Positions 6,958-14,395 of a stretch of 14,646 nt of DNA are shown in pieces (the stretch's first letter is position 1; every line of letters starts with the position of its first letter). The notes under the pieces were generated by a model. The model had not been told where the DNA came from and made no database searches. It saw nothing but the letters and a program-made list of their open reading frames with translations. The translations under genes were made by a program, and so were the position numbers. Origin of the DNA: Bacteroidota bacterium (GTDB taxonomy: Bacteria; Spirochaetota; Spirochaetia; JABMQR01); contig JABMQR010000132.1 in NCBI GenBank assembly GCA_013202335.1, positions 1 to 14,646 on the forward strand, written 5' to 3'.

Positions 6958-7509
6958 ATGGTTAAATTCGTACTTGATACCATTGATGCAAATTGGAGTT
7001 TGAAAATGGAAGAACTTGGAAAGGGTCTCGAAATAGCGCTTAAAGGAGAAGAGGCAAAAAAGGCTTCTGACCGTGCTCTTAAGCAGGTTACTAAGTGGGG
7101 ACTCACAATGCCTGATGTCTCTCCACTGGTCCTGGATTTTGGGCTTGAAAAGTTCAATGAGATTGGAGAAGTGGAATTCTGGATTGCTAATGAAGCAGAA
7201 GCGGGGTATTGCGGAAAATATCTTTTTATTGATAAAAACCAAACTATTCCAAATCATATGCACAAGGAGAAGCTTGAAACCTTTTTTATTGTTAAAGGTA
7301 AGATACAATTAAACTATGATGGTGAAGACAGGATAATGGAACAGGGTGATGCATTGAGGTTCGAGCTTGAAAAATATCATAGTATTTTTGCTTATGAACC
7401 ATCCCTTGTTCTGGAGGTCTCAAAACCAAGTATTATTGATGATAATTATTTTGAAAATACAAAAATACCGATTGGCGGAAACTATTTAGGAGAAAAAGAT
7501 AATGTTTAA
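6958..7509 (+). CDS. Cupin-fold sugar isomerase, D-lyxose isomerase-like
   Basis: A 183-residue single cupin with a full metal site: H100, H102 and E107 in motif 1 and H141 in motif 2. The HxHxxKxE spacing, with K105, is that of D-lyxose isomerases, which interconvert D-lyxose/D-xylulose or D-mannose/D-fructose using Mn2+. It is shorter than characterised D-lyxose isomerases (about 220-230 residues), so the match may be at subfamily level. The annotated ATG 6958 has only a weak AGAGAG far upstream. An in-frame ATG at 7006 has GGAG at 6995-6998 seven bases before it and would give 167 residues. Both starts leave the cupin core intact. The gene overlaps the regulator gene downstream by 8 bases. 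With an epimerase and a FucI-like enzyme in the same operon, it probably supplies one aldose-ketose step (inference). Confidence 0.75.
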   Translation: MVKFVLDTIDANWSLKMEELGKGLEIALKGEEAKKASDRALKQVTKWGLTMPDVSPLVLDFGLEKFNEIGEVEFWIANEAEAGYCGKYLFIDKNQTIPNHMHKEKLETFFIVKGKIQLNYDGEDRIMEQGDALRFELEKYHSIFAYEPSLVLEVSKPSIIDDNYFENTKIPIGGNYLGEKDNV

Positions 7510-8209
7510 ACCTATTGAGACAAAAAAAAGATATGTCCAGGTAATAGACCAGATATTGGAACAAATGAAAAAGGGTATTCTCAAGACGGGTGATGTATTG
7601 CCTCCTGAAAGGTTAATAGCTGAAAATCTCGGGATAAGCAGGCCTTCTGTTAGGGAAGCATATAGTGTACTTGAAATGGTGGGGATCCTTGAAAGTAAAG
7701 TAGGATCCGGAACATATGTAAAATCCAGCAATATAGATAAATTTTATAAAAGAAAGATAAAGAATATTTCTGTTACAGAAGAGAGTCCCTATGAGATTTT
7801 AGAAGTCAGAAAAATTTTAGAACCTGAAGCCGCATATCTTTCAGCAAAAAATGCATCTAAAGAGGATATTGCTGAAATAGAAATGATCCTGAAGCAAATG
7901 AAATCCGAAATGAAAGATAATGCAAGTTATACTTTAGAAACTGACTCGCTCTTTCATTTGAAAATTGCTGAGGCAAGCGGAAACGCAATGATCTTTAATG
8001 TTATGCAGCATATTATCAATATATCAAAAGAAAGGTTATGGGAATTTATAAGAGAAAAACTGATCAGAACTTCCGGCCATATTGAAAAAGATATGAAAGC
8101 TCACCAGGATATTTTATACAGTATTAAAAACAAGGATTTTAATGCCGCGCGTTCAATTATGAAAAAGCATTTAAGCCAGATTCAAAAAGAAATCAATCAT
8201 TTGACTTAA
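7502..8209 (+). CDS. GntR family transcriptional regulator, FadR/FCD subfamily
   Basis: A 235-residue DNA-binding regulator. The N-terminal winged helix is at about residues 8-75, with the GntR signature at 29-70 (G-x-x-LPPERLIAENLGISRPSVREA, then the G-SGTYV wing). The C-terminal FCD ligand domain is at about 97-226: E-x-R-x-x-LEPEAA, then D148-x3-H152 (FHLKIAEASGN), H201 (KAHQDIL) and H223 (KKHL), the D/H/H/H set that usually binds a metal and a carboxylate or sugar-acid effector. ATG 7502 follows AGGAGAA at 7488-7494, overlapping the end of the isomerase-like gene. It lies within the operon rather than divergently from it, so it is presumably co-transcribed with the genes it controls. I found no reliable operator in the window. 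The effector is probably a pathway intermediate (inference). Confidence 0.93.
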   Translation: MFKPIETKKRYVQVIDQILEQMKKGILKTGDVLPPERLIAENLGISRPSVREAYSVLEMVGILESKVGSGTYVKSSNIDKFYKRKIKNISVTEESPYEILEVRKILEPEAAYLSAKNASKEDIAEIEMILKQMKSEMKDNASYTLETDSLFHLKIAEASGNAMIFNVMQHIINISKERLWEFIREKLIRTSGHIEKDMKAHQDILYSIKNKDFNAARSIMKKHLSQIQKEINHLT

Positions 8210-8223
8210 GGAGGAACAGTACG

Positions 8224-9651
8224 ATGAATAAGAGAAAAGCAAGAATAGGATTCATGACCGCAACAGCGCACAGCGGTTATGTTGATGTAATGGGACATCC
8301 TTTTCCAGTAATGGGAATGGCGGAAAAAGCTAGACGAAAATTAGTTGAATTGGGATATGAGACAGTGGAGCTTATAGACGCAGGCCTGGTTAAAGGGGAG
8401 ATAAAAGGAGACCAAGTAGATAATTATAATAAAGAAGCTGTAATAGATACCAGAGAAAAGGCATTTAAGGCTGTAGAAAAATTTAAAGCCAAAGATGTTG
8501 ATTGTCTTGTAATGTTCTTTCCTTCATGGTTTTGGGCAAATTATTATACACAGGCATTAATTGATTTAAACCGACCCATACTCAGCTGGGCTGGAGATGA
8601 TATAGCAGGAGCCCAGGGAATCGGTCTATGGGGGATGAGGGGTACTCTGGATGCAATCGGGGGATTTATTCACAAAGAAGTTTATGGCAAGCCTGAAGAT
8701 GAGAATGCAGTAAAAGAGGTCGTATCATTTATCGAAGCTTCCAAGGTTAAAAATATTTTAAGAAAGAGTGTTTTTGGACAATTTGGGAGTCTTCCCTTGG
8801 GTATGATTCCAGGATTGCTTGAAGATGTAGACTGGCTAAGAAAATTCGGCATTCAAGCAGAGCACCTTGAATCTTTGATTCTTCCTTTAGAGGGTGAAAA
8901 GTTTTCTGAAGATGAAATGAAAAAGGTTTATGATAATATTAAAAGTAAAGTAGGTACAATCGATTCATTTGATAATGAACTAGTTAAGAAGAATCTTCGT
9001 ATATACTTAGCCCATAAAAAACTTATAAAAGATTATAGCCTCGATTTTACAGGAGTTAAATGCACATTTGAATTATCAGATCATCATTGTTCGCCATGTA
9101 TAGCCCAATCTTTTCTTATGTCGGAAGGTTATATTACAGGATGCACAACAGAGCCCAAGGGATCGCTCATGATGTACATAATGAGAATATTATCAGACGG
9201 TGTAATTTTTCAGGGTGATATAGAACAGGTTGAGAGAGATACATCCATTATAAGGATGCTTAGCTGCGGGGCTGCTCCCTTTGGTTTTGCTGAGAGTAAA
9301 GATAAATACAACTTTGAAATGGCCCCGGAACTTGAAGGAGAAGCTGGGGCAATATGTGCTAATGTTATAGGAAAACCCGGCAAGATCACATTCGGCAGAA
9401 TAGCCAAAATCGACGATGAGTATGTAATGCAGATAGCAGAGGGAGAGGTTATCGATGAAAAAAAAGCAACTTTCTACAGAGAGAGAGTAGGTTTGCCAAA
9501 CATGCCCTATGCATGTGCAAAACTTAAAGGAGATCCTGATAAGTTCATTGACAACCTTAGAAGCCAGTACATGCATATCTGTTATGATGATCTTAAGGAT
9601 AAATTAATTGAGGTTTGTAAGGTTTTAAAAATTAGACCCATATTAACTTAG
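8224..9651 (+). CDS. L-fucose/L-arabinose isomerase superfamily enzyme, divergent
   Basis: A 475-residue protein of the FucI/AraA-like superfamily. The N-terminal two-thirds are Rossmann-like substrate domains (start RIGFMTATAHSGYVDVMGHP, then LVMFFPSWFWANYY near 95-108). The C-terminal part holds the metal site. E310 (CTTEP), D332 (FQGDI) and H451 (YMHICYDDL) align by context with the E, D and H ligands of L-fucose isomerase, so Mn2+-dependent aldose-ketose isomerisation is plausible. The CG motif at 348-349, preceded by histidine in many relatives, is preceded by S347. The start is secure: AAGGAGGAA at 8208-8216 directly overlaps the regulator stop. No signal peptide. The low similarity to FucI or AraA and the Ser substitution suggest a different sugar. 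I would not call it fucose or arabinose isomerase. Confidence 0.8.
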   Translation: MNKRKARIGFMTATAHSGYVDVMGHPFPVMGMAEKARRKLVELGYETVELIDAGLVKGEIKGDQVDNYNKEAVIDTREKAFKAVEKFKAKDVDCLVMFFPSWFWANYYTQALIDLNRPILSWAGDDIAGAQGIGLWGMRGTLDAIGGFIHKEVYGKPEDENAVKEVVSFIEASKVKNILRKSVFGQFGSLPLGMIPGLLEDVDWLRKFGIQAEHLESLILPLEGEKFSEDEMKKVYDNIKSKVGTIDSFDNELVKKNLRIYLAHKKLIKDYSLDFTGVKCTFELSDHHCSPCIAQSFLMSEGYITGCTTEPKGSLMMYIMRILSDGVIFQGDIEQVERDTSIIRMLSCGAAPFGFAESKDKYNFEMAPELEGEAGAICANVIGKPGKITFGRIAKIDDEYVMQIAEGEVIDEKKATFYRERVGLPNMPYACAKLKGDPDKFIDNLRSQYMHICYDDLKDKLIEVCKVLKIRPILT

Positions 9652-9655
9652 GAGG
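9650..9655 (+). promoter_or_regulatory. Orphan Shine-Dalgarno after the isomerase-like gene
   Basis: AGGAGG overlaps the TAG stop at 9649-9651, exactly as the preceding genes carry the ribosome site of the next gene. No usable start follows. The GTG at 9657 is only one base away and gives an 8-codon frame ending at 9683. The acoA start lies 71 bases further on with its own site. It looks like a leftover from a lost gene or an operon junction. Confidence 0.5.
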
Positions 9656-9726
9656 AGTGATAAAAAGTCTTCATAAGCAGTAGAAGCAAACATTGCTGGG
9701 GAGACAGACTCTTAAAGGAATTAAAC
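9652..9726 (+). other. Intercistronic gap between the sugar operon and the aco genes
   Basis: A 75-nt non-coding stretch, by far the longest gap between genes before the E3 stop. It contains weak self-complementary pieces: AGTCT at 9666-9670 with AGACT at 9706-9710, and AGCA with TGCT inside. There is no GC-rich stem with a T-run and no clear -35/-10 pair. AAAGGAA at 9714-9720 is the acoA ribosome site. I cannot tell whether a terminator-promoter boundary or only an untranslated leader lies here. Confidence 0.5.
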
Positions 9727-10683
9727 ATGGATAAAAAACGTTTACAATCAATTTATGAGATAATGCTGACTATCAGATATTTTGAGGATAAAGCGCTCAA
9801 TTTGTTTGAGACTAACCAGCTTCACGGATCAGTGCATCTTTGTACTGGTCAGGAAGCTGTCGCGGCAACAGTCTGTTCTCATCTTCGAGATGAAGATTAT
9901 ATAACCAGTACCCATCGTGGACACGGGCATTGTATAGCAAAAGGAGCAGATCCGGATAAGGCTATGGCTGAGTTGATGGGTAAAGCGACTGGTTACTGCC
10001 AGGGACGAGGCGGATCAATGCATATTGCCGATGTTACCAAAGGGAATCTGGGGGCTAATGCAATCGTGGGAGCAGGGCTTCCCATTGCTACAGGAGCTGC
10101 ACTCAGTGCAAAAATGCGCAAAACAGATCAAGTAGCAGTTACTTTCTTTGGTGACGGGGCTTCCAATGAGGGAGTTTTTCATGAAGCACTCAATCTTGCA
10201 TCAGTCTGGAAACTTCCGATAATCTTTGTCTGTGAGAATAACCAGTTTGGTATATCAACACATGTCAGTAAAAGTACATCTGTTCAGGACATTGCTATCA
10301 GGGCAAAAGCTTATGACATACCTGGTGAAGTTGTTGATGGGAATGATGTGTTTTCAATTGAAACAGCTATAAAGAGAGCAATAAAACGTGCGAAAGCAGG
10401 AGAAGGGCCATCACTGATCGAATGTAAAACATACCGCTGGTATGGGCACTGGACAGGAGATCCCCAGATATATCGTTCAAAAGAGGACGTGGATAGCTGG
10501 AAGGAGAAATGCCCAATCAAACGACTGGAAACCTATTTTCTGGCAAACAATATCATGAATCAACAGGAAATTGATGATAAACATAAGAAAGCAGCGAATG
10601 AAATTACTGCAGCTGCTGAGTTTGCCATAAACAGTCAGGATCCTGACCCAGCTTTCGTGCTGGATAATGTCTACAGTGACTAA
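9727..10683 (+). CDS. acoA: Acetoin dehydrogenase-type E1 component, alpha subunit
   Basis: The 318-residue alpha subunit of a heterotetrameric thiamin-diphosphate-dependent E1. It shows THRGHGH at 62-68, GRGGSMHI at 93-100 and the ThDP/Mg motif beginning GDG at 142-144 and closing with ENN at 170-172. The compact length, with no presequence, and the GKATGYCQGRGGSMH segment fit the acetoin/acetoin-like branch (AcoA) better than pyruvate E1 alpha, but a pyruvate or other 2-oxo acid substrate cannot be excluded. With E1 beta it cleaves acetoin (or a similar ketol/2-oxo acid) and passes the acyl group to the E2 lipoyl arm. The start has AAAGGAA at 9714-9720. The beta, E2 and E3 genes follow at 11-12 nt spacing as one complex operon. 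Confidence 0.9.
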   Translation: MDKKRLQSIYEIMLTIRYFEDKALNLFETNQLHGSVHLCTGQEAVAATVCSHLRDEDYITSTHRGHGHCIAKGADPDKAMAELMGKATGYCQGRGGSMHIADVTKGNLGANAIVGAGLPIATGAALSAKMRKTDQVAVTFFGDGASNEGVFHEALNLASVWKLPIIFVCENNQFGISTHVSKSTSVQDIAIRAKAYDIPGEVVDGNDVFSIETAIKRAIKRAKAGEGPSLIECKTYRWYGHWTGDPQIYRSKEDVDSWKEKCPIKRLETYFLANNIMNQQEIDDKHKKAANEITAAAEFAINSQDPDPAFVLDNVYSD

Positions 10684-10694
10684 AGGAAAACTGA

Positions 10695-11675
10695 ATGAGT
10701 ACTAAACAATATGCAGTTGCTATTAGAGATGTACTAGCGGAAGAGATGAGAAGAGATAAAAACGTGTTTGTAATGGGAGAGGATATAGCTGAGCAAGGTG
10801 GTGTTTTTGGCTGTACACGGGGATTGTTAGATGAATTTGGGGTTGAGAGGGTAAGAAATACACCGATATCTGAAGCTGGGTTTGTTGGTGCAGGAATTGG
10901 TGCTGCGTTGACAGGTATGCGTCCTGTTATAGAACTGATGTACATGGATTTCACATACGTAGCAATGGATCAGATTCTTAATCAGGCGGCAAAAATTCAA
11001 TATTTGTATGGTGGCAAAGCTGTACTCCCTTTGGTTATCAGAGGACAGCAGGGCATAGGCCGTGGGAATGCAGGAACACACTCGCAGAGTCTTGAAGCTT
11101 TTTTTGTACATATTCCGGGACTCAAAGTTGTCATGCCTTCGACAGCGGTAGACGCCGCAGGTTTGCTGAGAACAGCAATCAGGGATAATAATCCGATTAT
11201 GTTTATTGAACATAAGGCTCTATATTCGTCCATTTCTGAAATTCCTAATGACCCTGATTTCTCAATACCATTTGGAAAGGCCGCAGTAGTAAGAGAGGGA
11301 GCAGATGTAACTATAATAGCAACATCACTTATGGTTTCCAGGGCTCTTGAGGCAGCTGATAAACTTGTGTCCTATGGAATAGATGCTGAAGTAATTGATC
11401 CACGTACATTACTCCCAATGGATATTGATACAATGGTTGAGTCCGTCAAAAAAACAGGACGTGCCCTTGTGGTGCATGAGGCACATAGGACAATGGGTAT
11501 AGGAGCTGAAATAGCTTCCTCAATAACAGAAGCAGCATTTAATTACCTGGATGCTCCTGTTGTAAGGCTTGGTGCAAAAGCATGTACTTTACCATTTAAT
11601 CTTGTTTTGGAAGATGCTGTTGTCCCAAGAGTAAAGGATATCATGGAAAGTGCTCAAGCAATCTCTTATAAATAG
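10695..11675 (+). CDS. acoB: Acetoin dehydrogenase-type E1 component, beta subunit
   Basis: The 326-residue transketolase-like E1 beta subunit. The invariant glutamate that activates ThDP is E60 (PISEAGFVGAGIGAA). H129 in GTHSQSLEAFF corresponds to the conserved QHSQSLE region that handles acyl transfer to the lipoyl group. The C-terminal transketolase domain starts near residue 200 (FGKAAVVREGADVTIIA) and contains EVIDPRTLLPMD and the VVHEAHRTMGIGAEI segment. Full length for the family. AAAGGAAA just after the acoA stop provides the ribosome site. It forms alpha2-beta2 with the preceding product in the cytosol. Confidence 0.92.
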   Translation: MSTKQYAVAIRDVLAEEMRRDKNVFVMGEDIAEQGGVFGCTRGLLDEFGVERVRNTPISEAGFVGAGIGAALTGMRPVIELMYMDFTYVAMDQILNQAAKIQYLYGGKAVLPLVIRGQQGIGRGNAGTHSQSLEAFFVHIPGLKVVMPSTAVDAAGLLRTAIRDNNPIMFIEHKALYSSISEIPNDPDFSIPFGKAAVVREGADVTIIATSLMVSRALEAADKLVSYGIDAEVIDPRTLLPMDIDTMVESVKKTGRALVVHEAHRTMGIGAEIASSITEAAFNYLDAPVVRLGAKACTLPFNLVLEDAVVPRVKDIMESAQAISYK

Positions 11676-11686
11676 AGGAACAGTTA

Positions 11687-12958
11687 ATGGCTACAACAGT
11701 AATAATGCCCAAACAGGGCTTACAAATGACAGAAGGTATAATTCTTCAGTGGTTTAGAAATGAAGGTGATTCAGTGAATAAAGGTGAACCTTTGTTCTCA
11801 ATTGAAACGGACAAGCTGACAATTGATATAGATTCTCCTGAAACCGGAACAATAGTAAAGATACTAAAGGAGGAAGGTGAAACGGTTCCCATTACAGAAA
11901 CGATTGCTATTTTAGGGGAACCGGGAGAAAATATAGATGAAATACTAAAGAACTCAACTTACAGTCTTAAAAATTCTATTGAAGAAAAAGCTGTTTTCAG
12001 AACCGTAGAACCGACAAATAAATCAACAACTATAGAGTTTTCCTCTGGCAGAGTATTTGCAACCCCTCGAGCTCGAATGAGGGCTGAAGAGAACTCTATA
12101 AACCTTGATTTAATTAAAGGAACGGGACCTGAGGGTTTAATAATTGAGAGGGATATTGTATTAGAAAATTCTGCAGCATCTGCTGCTGCTACACCTTTGG
12201 CAAAAAGGAGGGCAGAGCTTGATGGGATAGATATCTCTTCAATAAGGGGCAGTGGTCCCCGAGGAAAGATTTATAGTCGTGATCTTGAAGCTATTCATAT
12301 TCCTCTTACAGGAACAAGAAAGATTATTGCTGAAAAGGTGAGGTCCAGTCTTGATACTGCAGCACAGGCAGTTCACAGAGTAGATGTTGATATGTCTGAA
12401 GTTGTCAAGCTGCGGGATACTTTTAAAAACAACAGTACCAGGATTTCATTCAATGACATAATTATGAAAGCTGTCGCAGTAGCATTAAAATCGAAACCCG
12501 AGATTAACAGTAAGTTTTGTGGTGAAGAAATTATTAGATTCAGCAGGGTGAATATAGGAATAGCTGTAGCTGTAGAGCAGGGGCTTCTTATCCCTGTAGT
12601 AAAGGATGTTAATAAAAAATCTTTTCTACAGATCAATAAGGAAATCCGGGTGCTTGCAGAAAAAGCAAAATCCGGGCAACTAAAATCGGAAGATATGCAG
12701 GATGCTACTTTTACAGTATCAAACTTGGGAATGTTTGGTCTTGACAGTTTTACTGCAATAATAAATAGCCCTGAAAGTGGAATACTTGCAGTGGGAGCTG
12801 CTAAAGAAAAGGCAGTAGTGATTGATAAACAGATTGTTATTCGCACGGTATGCAATCTATCATTAACATATGATCACCGGATTATTGATGGAGCCCCTGC
12901 AGCAGAATTCCTGATGTTGGTCAAAGCAGTTCTTGAAAATCCATACAGGCTGATTTAA
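11687..12958 (+). CDS. acoC: Dihydrolipoamide acyltransferase (E2) of the acetoin-type complex, two subunit-binding domains
   Basis: A 423-residue E2 core protein. Domains in order: lipoyl domain at 1-78 with the lipoylated K43 in ETDKLTID; a linker; a first peripheral-subunit-binding domain at about 123-159 (FATPRARMRAEE, then KGTGPEG); an Ala-rich hinge SAASAAA; a second such domain at about 168-203 (TPLAKRRAELDG, then RGSGPRG); and the catalytic acyltransferase domain from about 205 with the active-site YDHRIIDG (H397, D401). Most E2 proteins of this size have one subunit-binding domain, so the tandem pair is notable. It accepts the acyl group from E1 and gives it to CoA. It requires lipoylation, but no ligase or lipoate synthase gene is in the window. 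AGAGGAA at 11674-11680 provides the ribosome site. Confidence 0.93.
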   Translation: MATTVIMPKQGLQMTEGIILQWFRNEGDSVNKGEPLFSIETDKLTIDIDSPETGTIVKILKEEGETVPITETIAILGEPGENIDEILKNSTYSLKNSIEEKAVFRTVEPTNKSTTIEFSSGRVFATPRARMRAEENSINLDLIKGTGPEGLIIERDIVLENSAASAAATPLAKRRAELDGIDISSIRGSGPRGKIYSRDLEAIHIPLTGTRKIIAEKVRSSLDTAAQAVHRVDVDMSEVVKLRDTFKNNSTRISFNDIIMKAVAVALKSKPEINSKFCGEEIIRFSRVNIGIAVAVEQGLLIPVVKDVNKKSFLQINKEIRVLAEKAKSGQLKSEDMQDATFTVSNLGMFGLDSFTAIINSPESGILAVGAAKEKAVVIDKQIVIRTVCNLSLTYDHRIIDGAPAAEFLMLVKAVLENPYRLI

Positions 12959-12970
12959 GGGTATAAAACT

Positions 12971-14395
12971 ATGGAACAAAAATATGATCTTGCAGTTATA
13001 GGCAGTGGCCCTGGAGGCTATGTTGCCGCAATCAGAGCTGCTCAGTATGGAATAAAAACAGTTATTATAGAAGAAAAAGATATTGGTGGAACATGTTTAA
13101 ATCGTGGGTGTATTCCAACAAAGGCATTGCTTCATTCCTGCGGAATTCTTGATAGTATAAAAAAAGCAGGAAAATTAGGAATTAAGGTTGATGTTCCAAA
13201 AGTCAATTTGGCAAAACTCTATGCTTATAAGGATGGAATAATCAATCAGCTCAAATCCGGAGTTGCAGGGCTTTTAAAAGCAAATGGAGTAGATGTACTA
13301 TATTCCAGAGCATTATTTGTTGACAAAAATAGAATTGAATGTCCTGGTGTATCTGAATCCACTTTGATAAACGCAGATAAAATAATAATAGCAACCGGCT
13401 CAGCCCCTGCAGCACCTCCAGTACAGGGATTGAGCAATAGTATGTACTGGACAAGTGATACAATGCTTGAACAGAATCCGGAACTTCCTGAAAGCATTAT
13501 TATTATTGGTGGGGGAGTAGTAGGAGTTGAATGTGCCACAATTCTCAATGATCTTGGGGTTGAGGTAACTATTCTGGAAATGATGCAGCAACTTCTGCCA
13601 CAAATGGATAGAGATGTGGCCAAGCATCTTAAAATCAGTCTGGAAGAGATGGGTATTACAATAAGAACCGGAGTAAAAGTTGAAAAAGTTTCCATATCTG
13701 GCAAAACAACTGAGGTTACAATTTATTCTCAAAATAGTATTGAGACGGTCTCTTCTGAAAAACTTATGGTGGCAGCAGGGCGAAGAAGCAGACTTGAAGG
13801 AGTAAATATTGAAGCACCAGGTGTAGTTCTGCAAGATAGTTTTATTAAGGTAAATAAGAATATGCAGACCAATATTTCTTCGATCTATGCAATCGGGGAT
13901 GTCACAGGAGGGTGGCAATTGGCTCATACGGCTTCTGCTCAGGGACTAATAGCTGTTGATCATATTGCAAATAAGAAAAACAACATTAACATCAATGTTA
14001 TACCTGTCTGTGTTTATACCCGACCCGAGATTTCATCAGTAGGTATGACTGAATACGATGCAATTGAGGCCGGTAATAGCGTAAAAGCAGGGTTTTTCCC
14101 ACTTACCAACAACAGTAAAACTTTGATTATGGGAGAGAATAAGGGATTTGTGAAAATAATCTCAGATGCAGTTACCGGAGCGGTTCTTGGTGGACAAATC
14201 ATAGGATCGCGTGCTACAGATTTAATTTCTGAAATAGCACTGGCTATTAGTTCAGAACTTACAATAGATGAGTTGGGTTCAACTATCCATCCTCATCCTA
14301 CTGTTTCAGAATCCCTTTTAGAGTGTGCTCATGATATTGAAGGTCTTTCAATTCATAAAATGAGAACTTTTAAAAAGAAAGTTGTTGAAGGGTAA
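12971..14395 (+). CDS. lpdA: Dihydrolipoamide dehydrogenase (E3)
   Basis: A 474-residue flavoprotein disulfide reductase that reoxidises the E2 dihydrolipoyl group and makes NADH. Visible are the FAD motif GSGPGG at 11-16, the redox-active pair C42-x4-C47 in GGTCLNRGCIPTK, the NAD-binding GGGVVGVE after the four-isoleucine strand, the second FAD motif YAIGDV, and the catalytic dyad H442 and E447 in HPHPTVSES. It has no N-terminal lipoyl domain, unlike some acetoin-cluster E3 proteins. AAGGG at 12956-12960 overlaps the acoC stop, 10 nt before ATG. As the last gene of the complex operon it is probably a dedicated E3, though it could serve other complexes. Confidence 0.95.
   Translation: MEQKYDLAVIGSGPGGYVAAIRAAQYGIKTVIIEEKDIGGTCLNRGCIPTKALLHSCGILDSIKKAGKLGIKVDVPKVNLAKLYAYKDGIINQLKSGVAGLLKANGVDVLYSRALFVDKNRIECPGVSESTLINADKIIIATGSAPAAPPVQGLSNSMYWTSDTMLEQNPELPESIIIIGGGVVGVECATILNDLGVEVTILEMMQQLLPQMDRDVAKHLKISLEEMGITIRTGVKVEKVSISGKTTEVTIYSQNSIETVSSEKLMVAAGRRSRLEGVNIEAPGVVLQDSFIKVNKNMQTNISSIYAIGDVTGGWQLAHTASAQGLIAVDHIANKKNNININVIPVCVYTRPEISSVGMTEYDAIEAGNSVKAGFFPLTNNSKTLIMGENKGFVKIISDAVTGAVLGGQIIGSRATDLISEIALAISSELTIDELGSTIHPHPTVSESLLECAHDIEGLSIHKMRTFKKKVVEG

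Noticed and set aside
9657..9683. Tiny gene from GTG behind AGGAGG
   Set aside because: The spacing from the ribosome site is about one base and the frame is only eight codons, so translation is unlikely.
12373..12855. Long antisense open frames opposite acoC and lpdA (for example 12373-12855 and 13400-13927 on the - strand)
   Set aside because: They lie wholly inside well-supported genes, show no family motifs and lack ribosome sites. They are shadows of the real frames.
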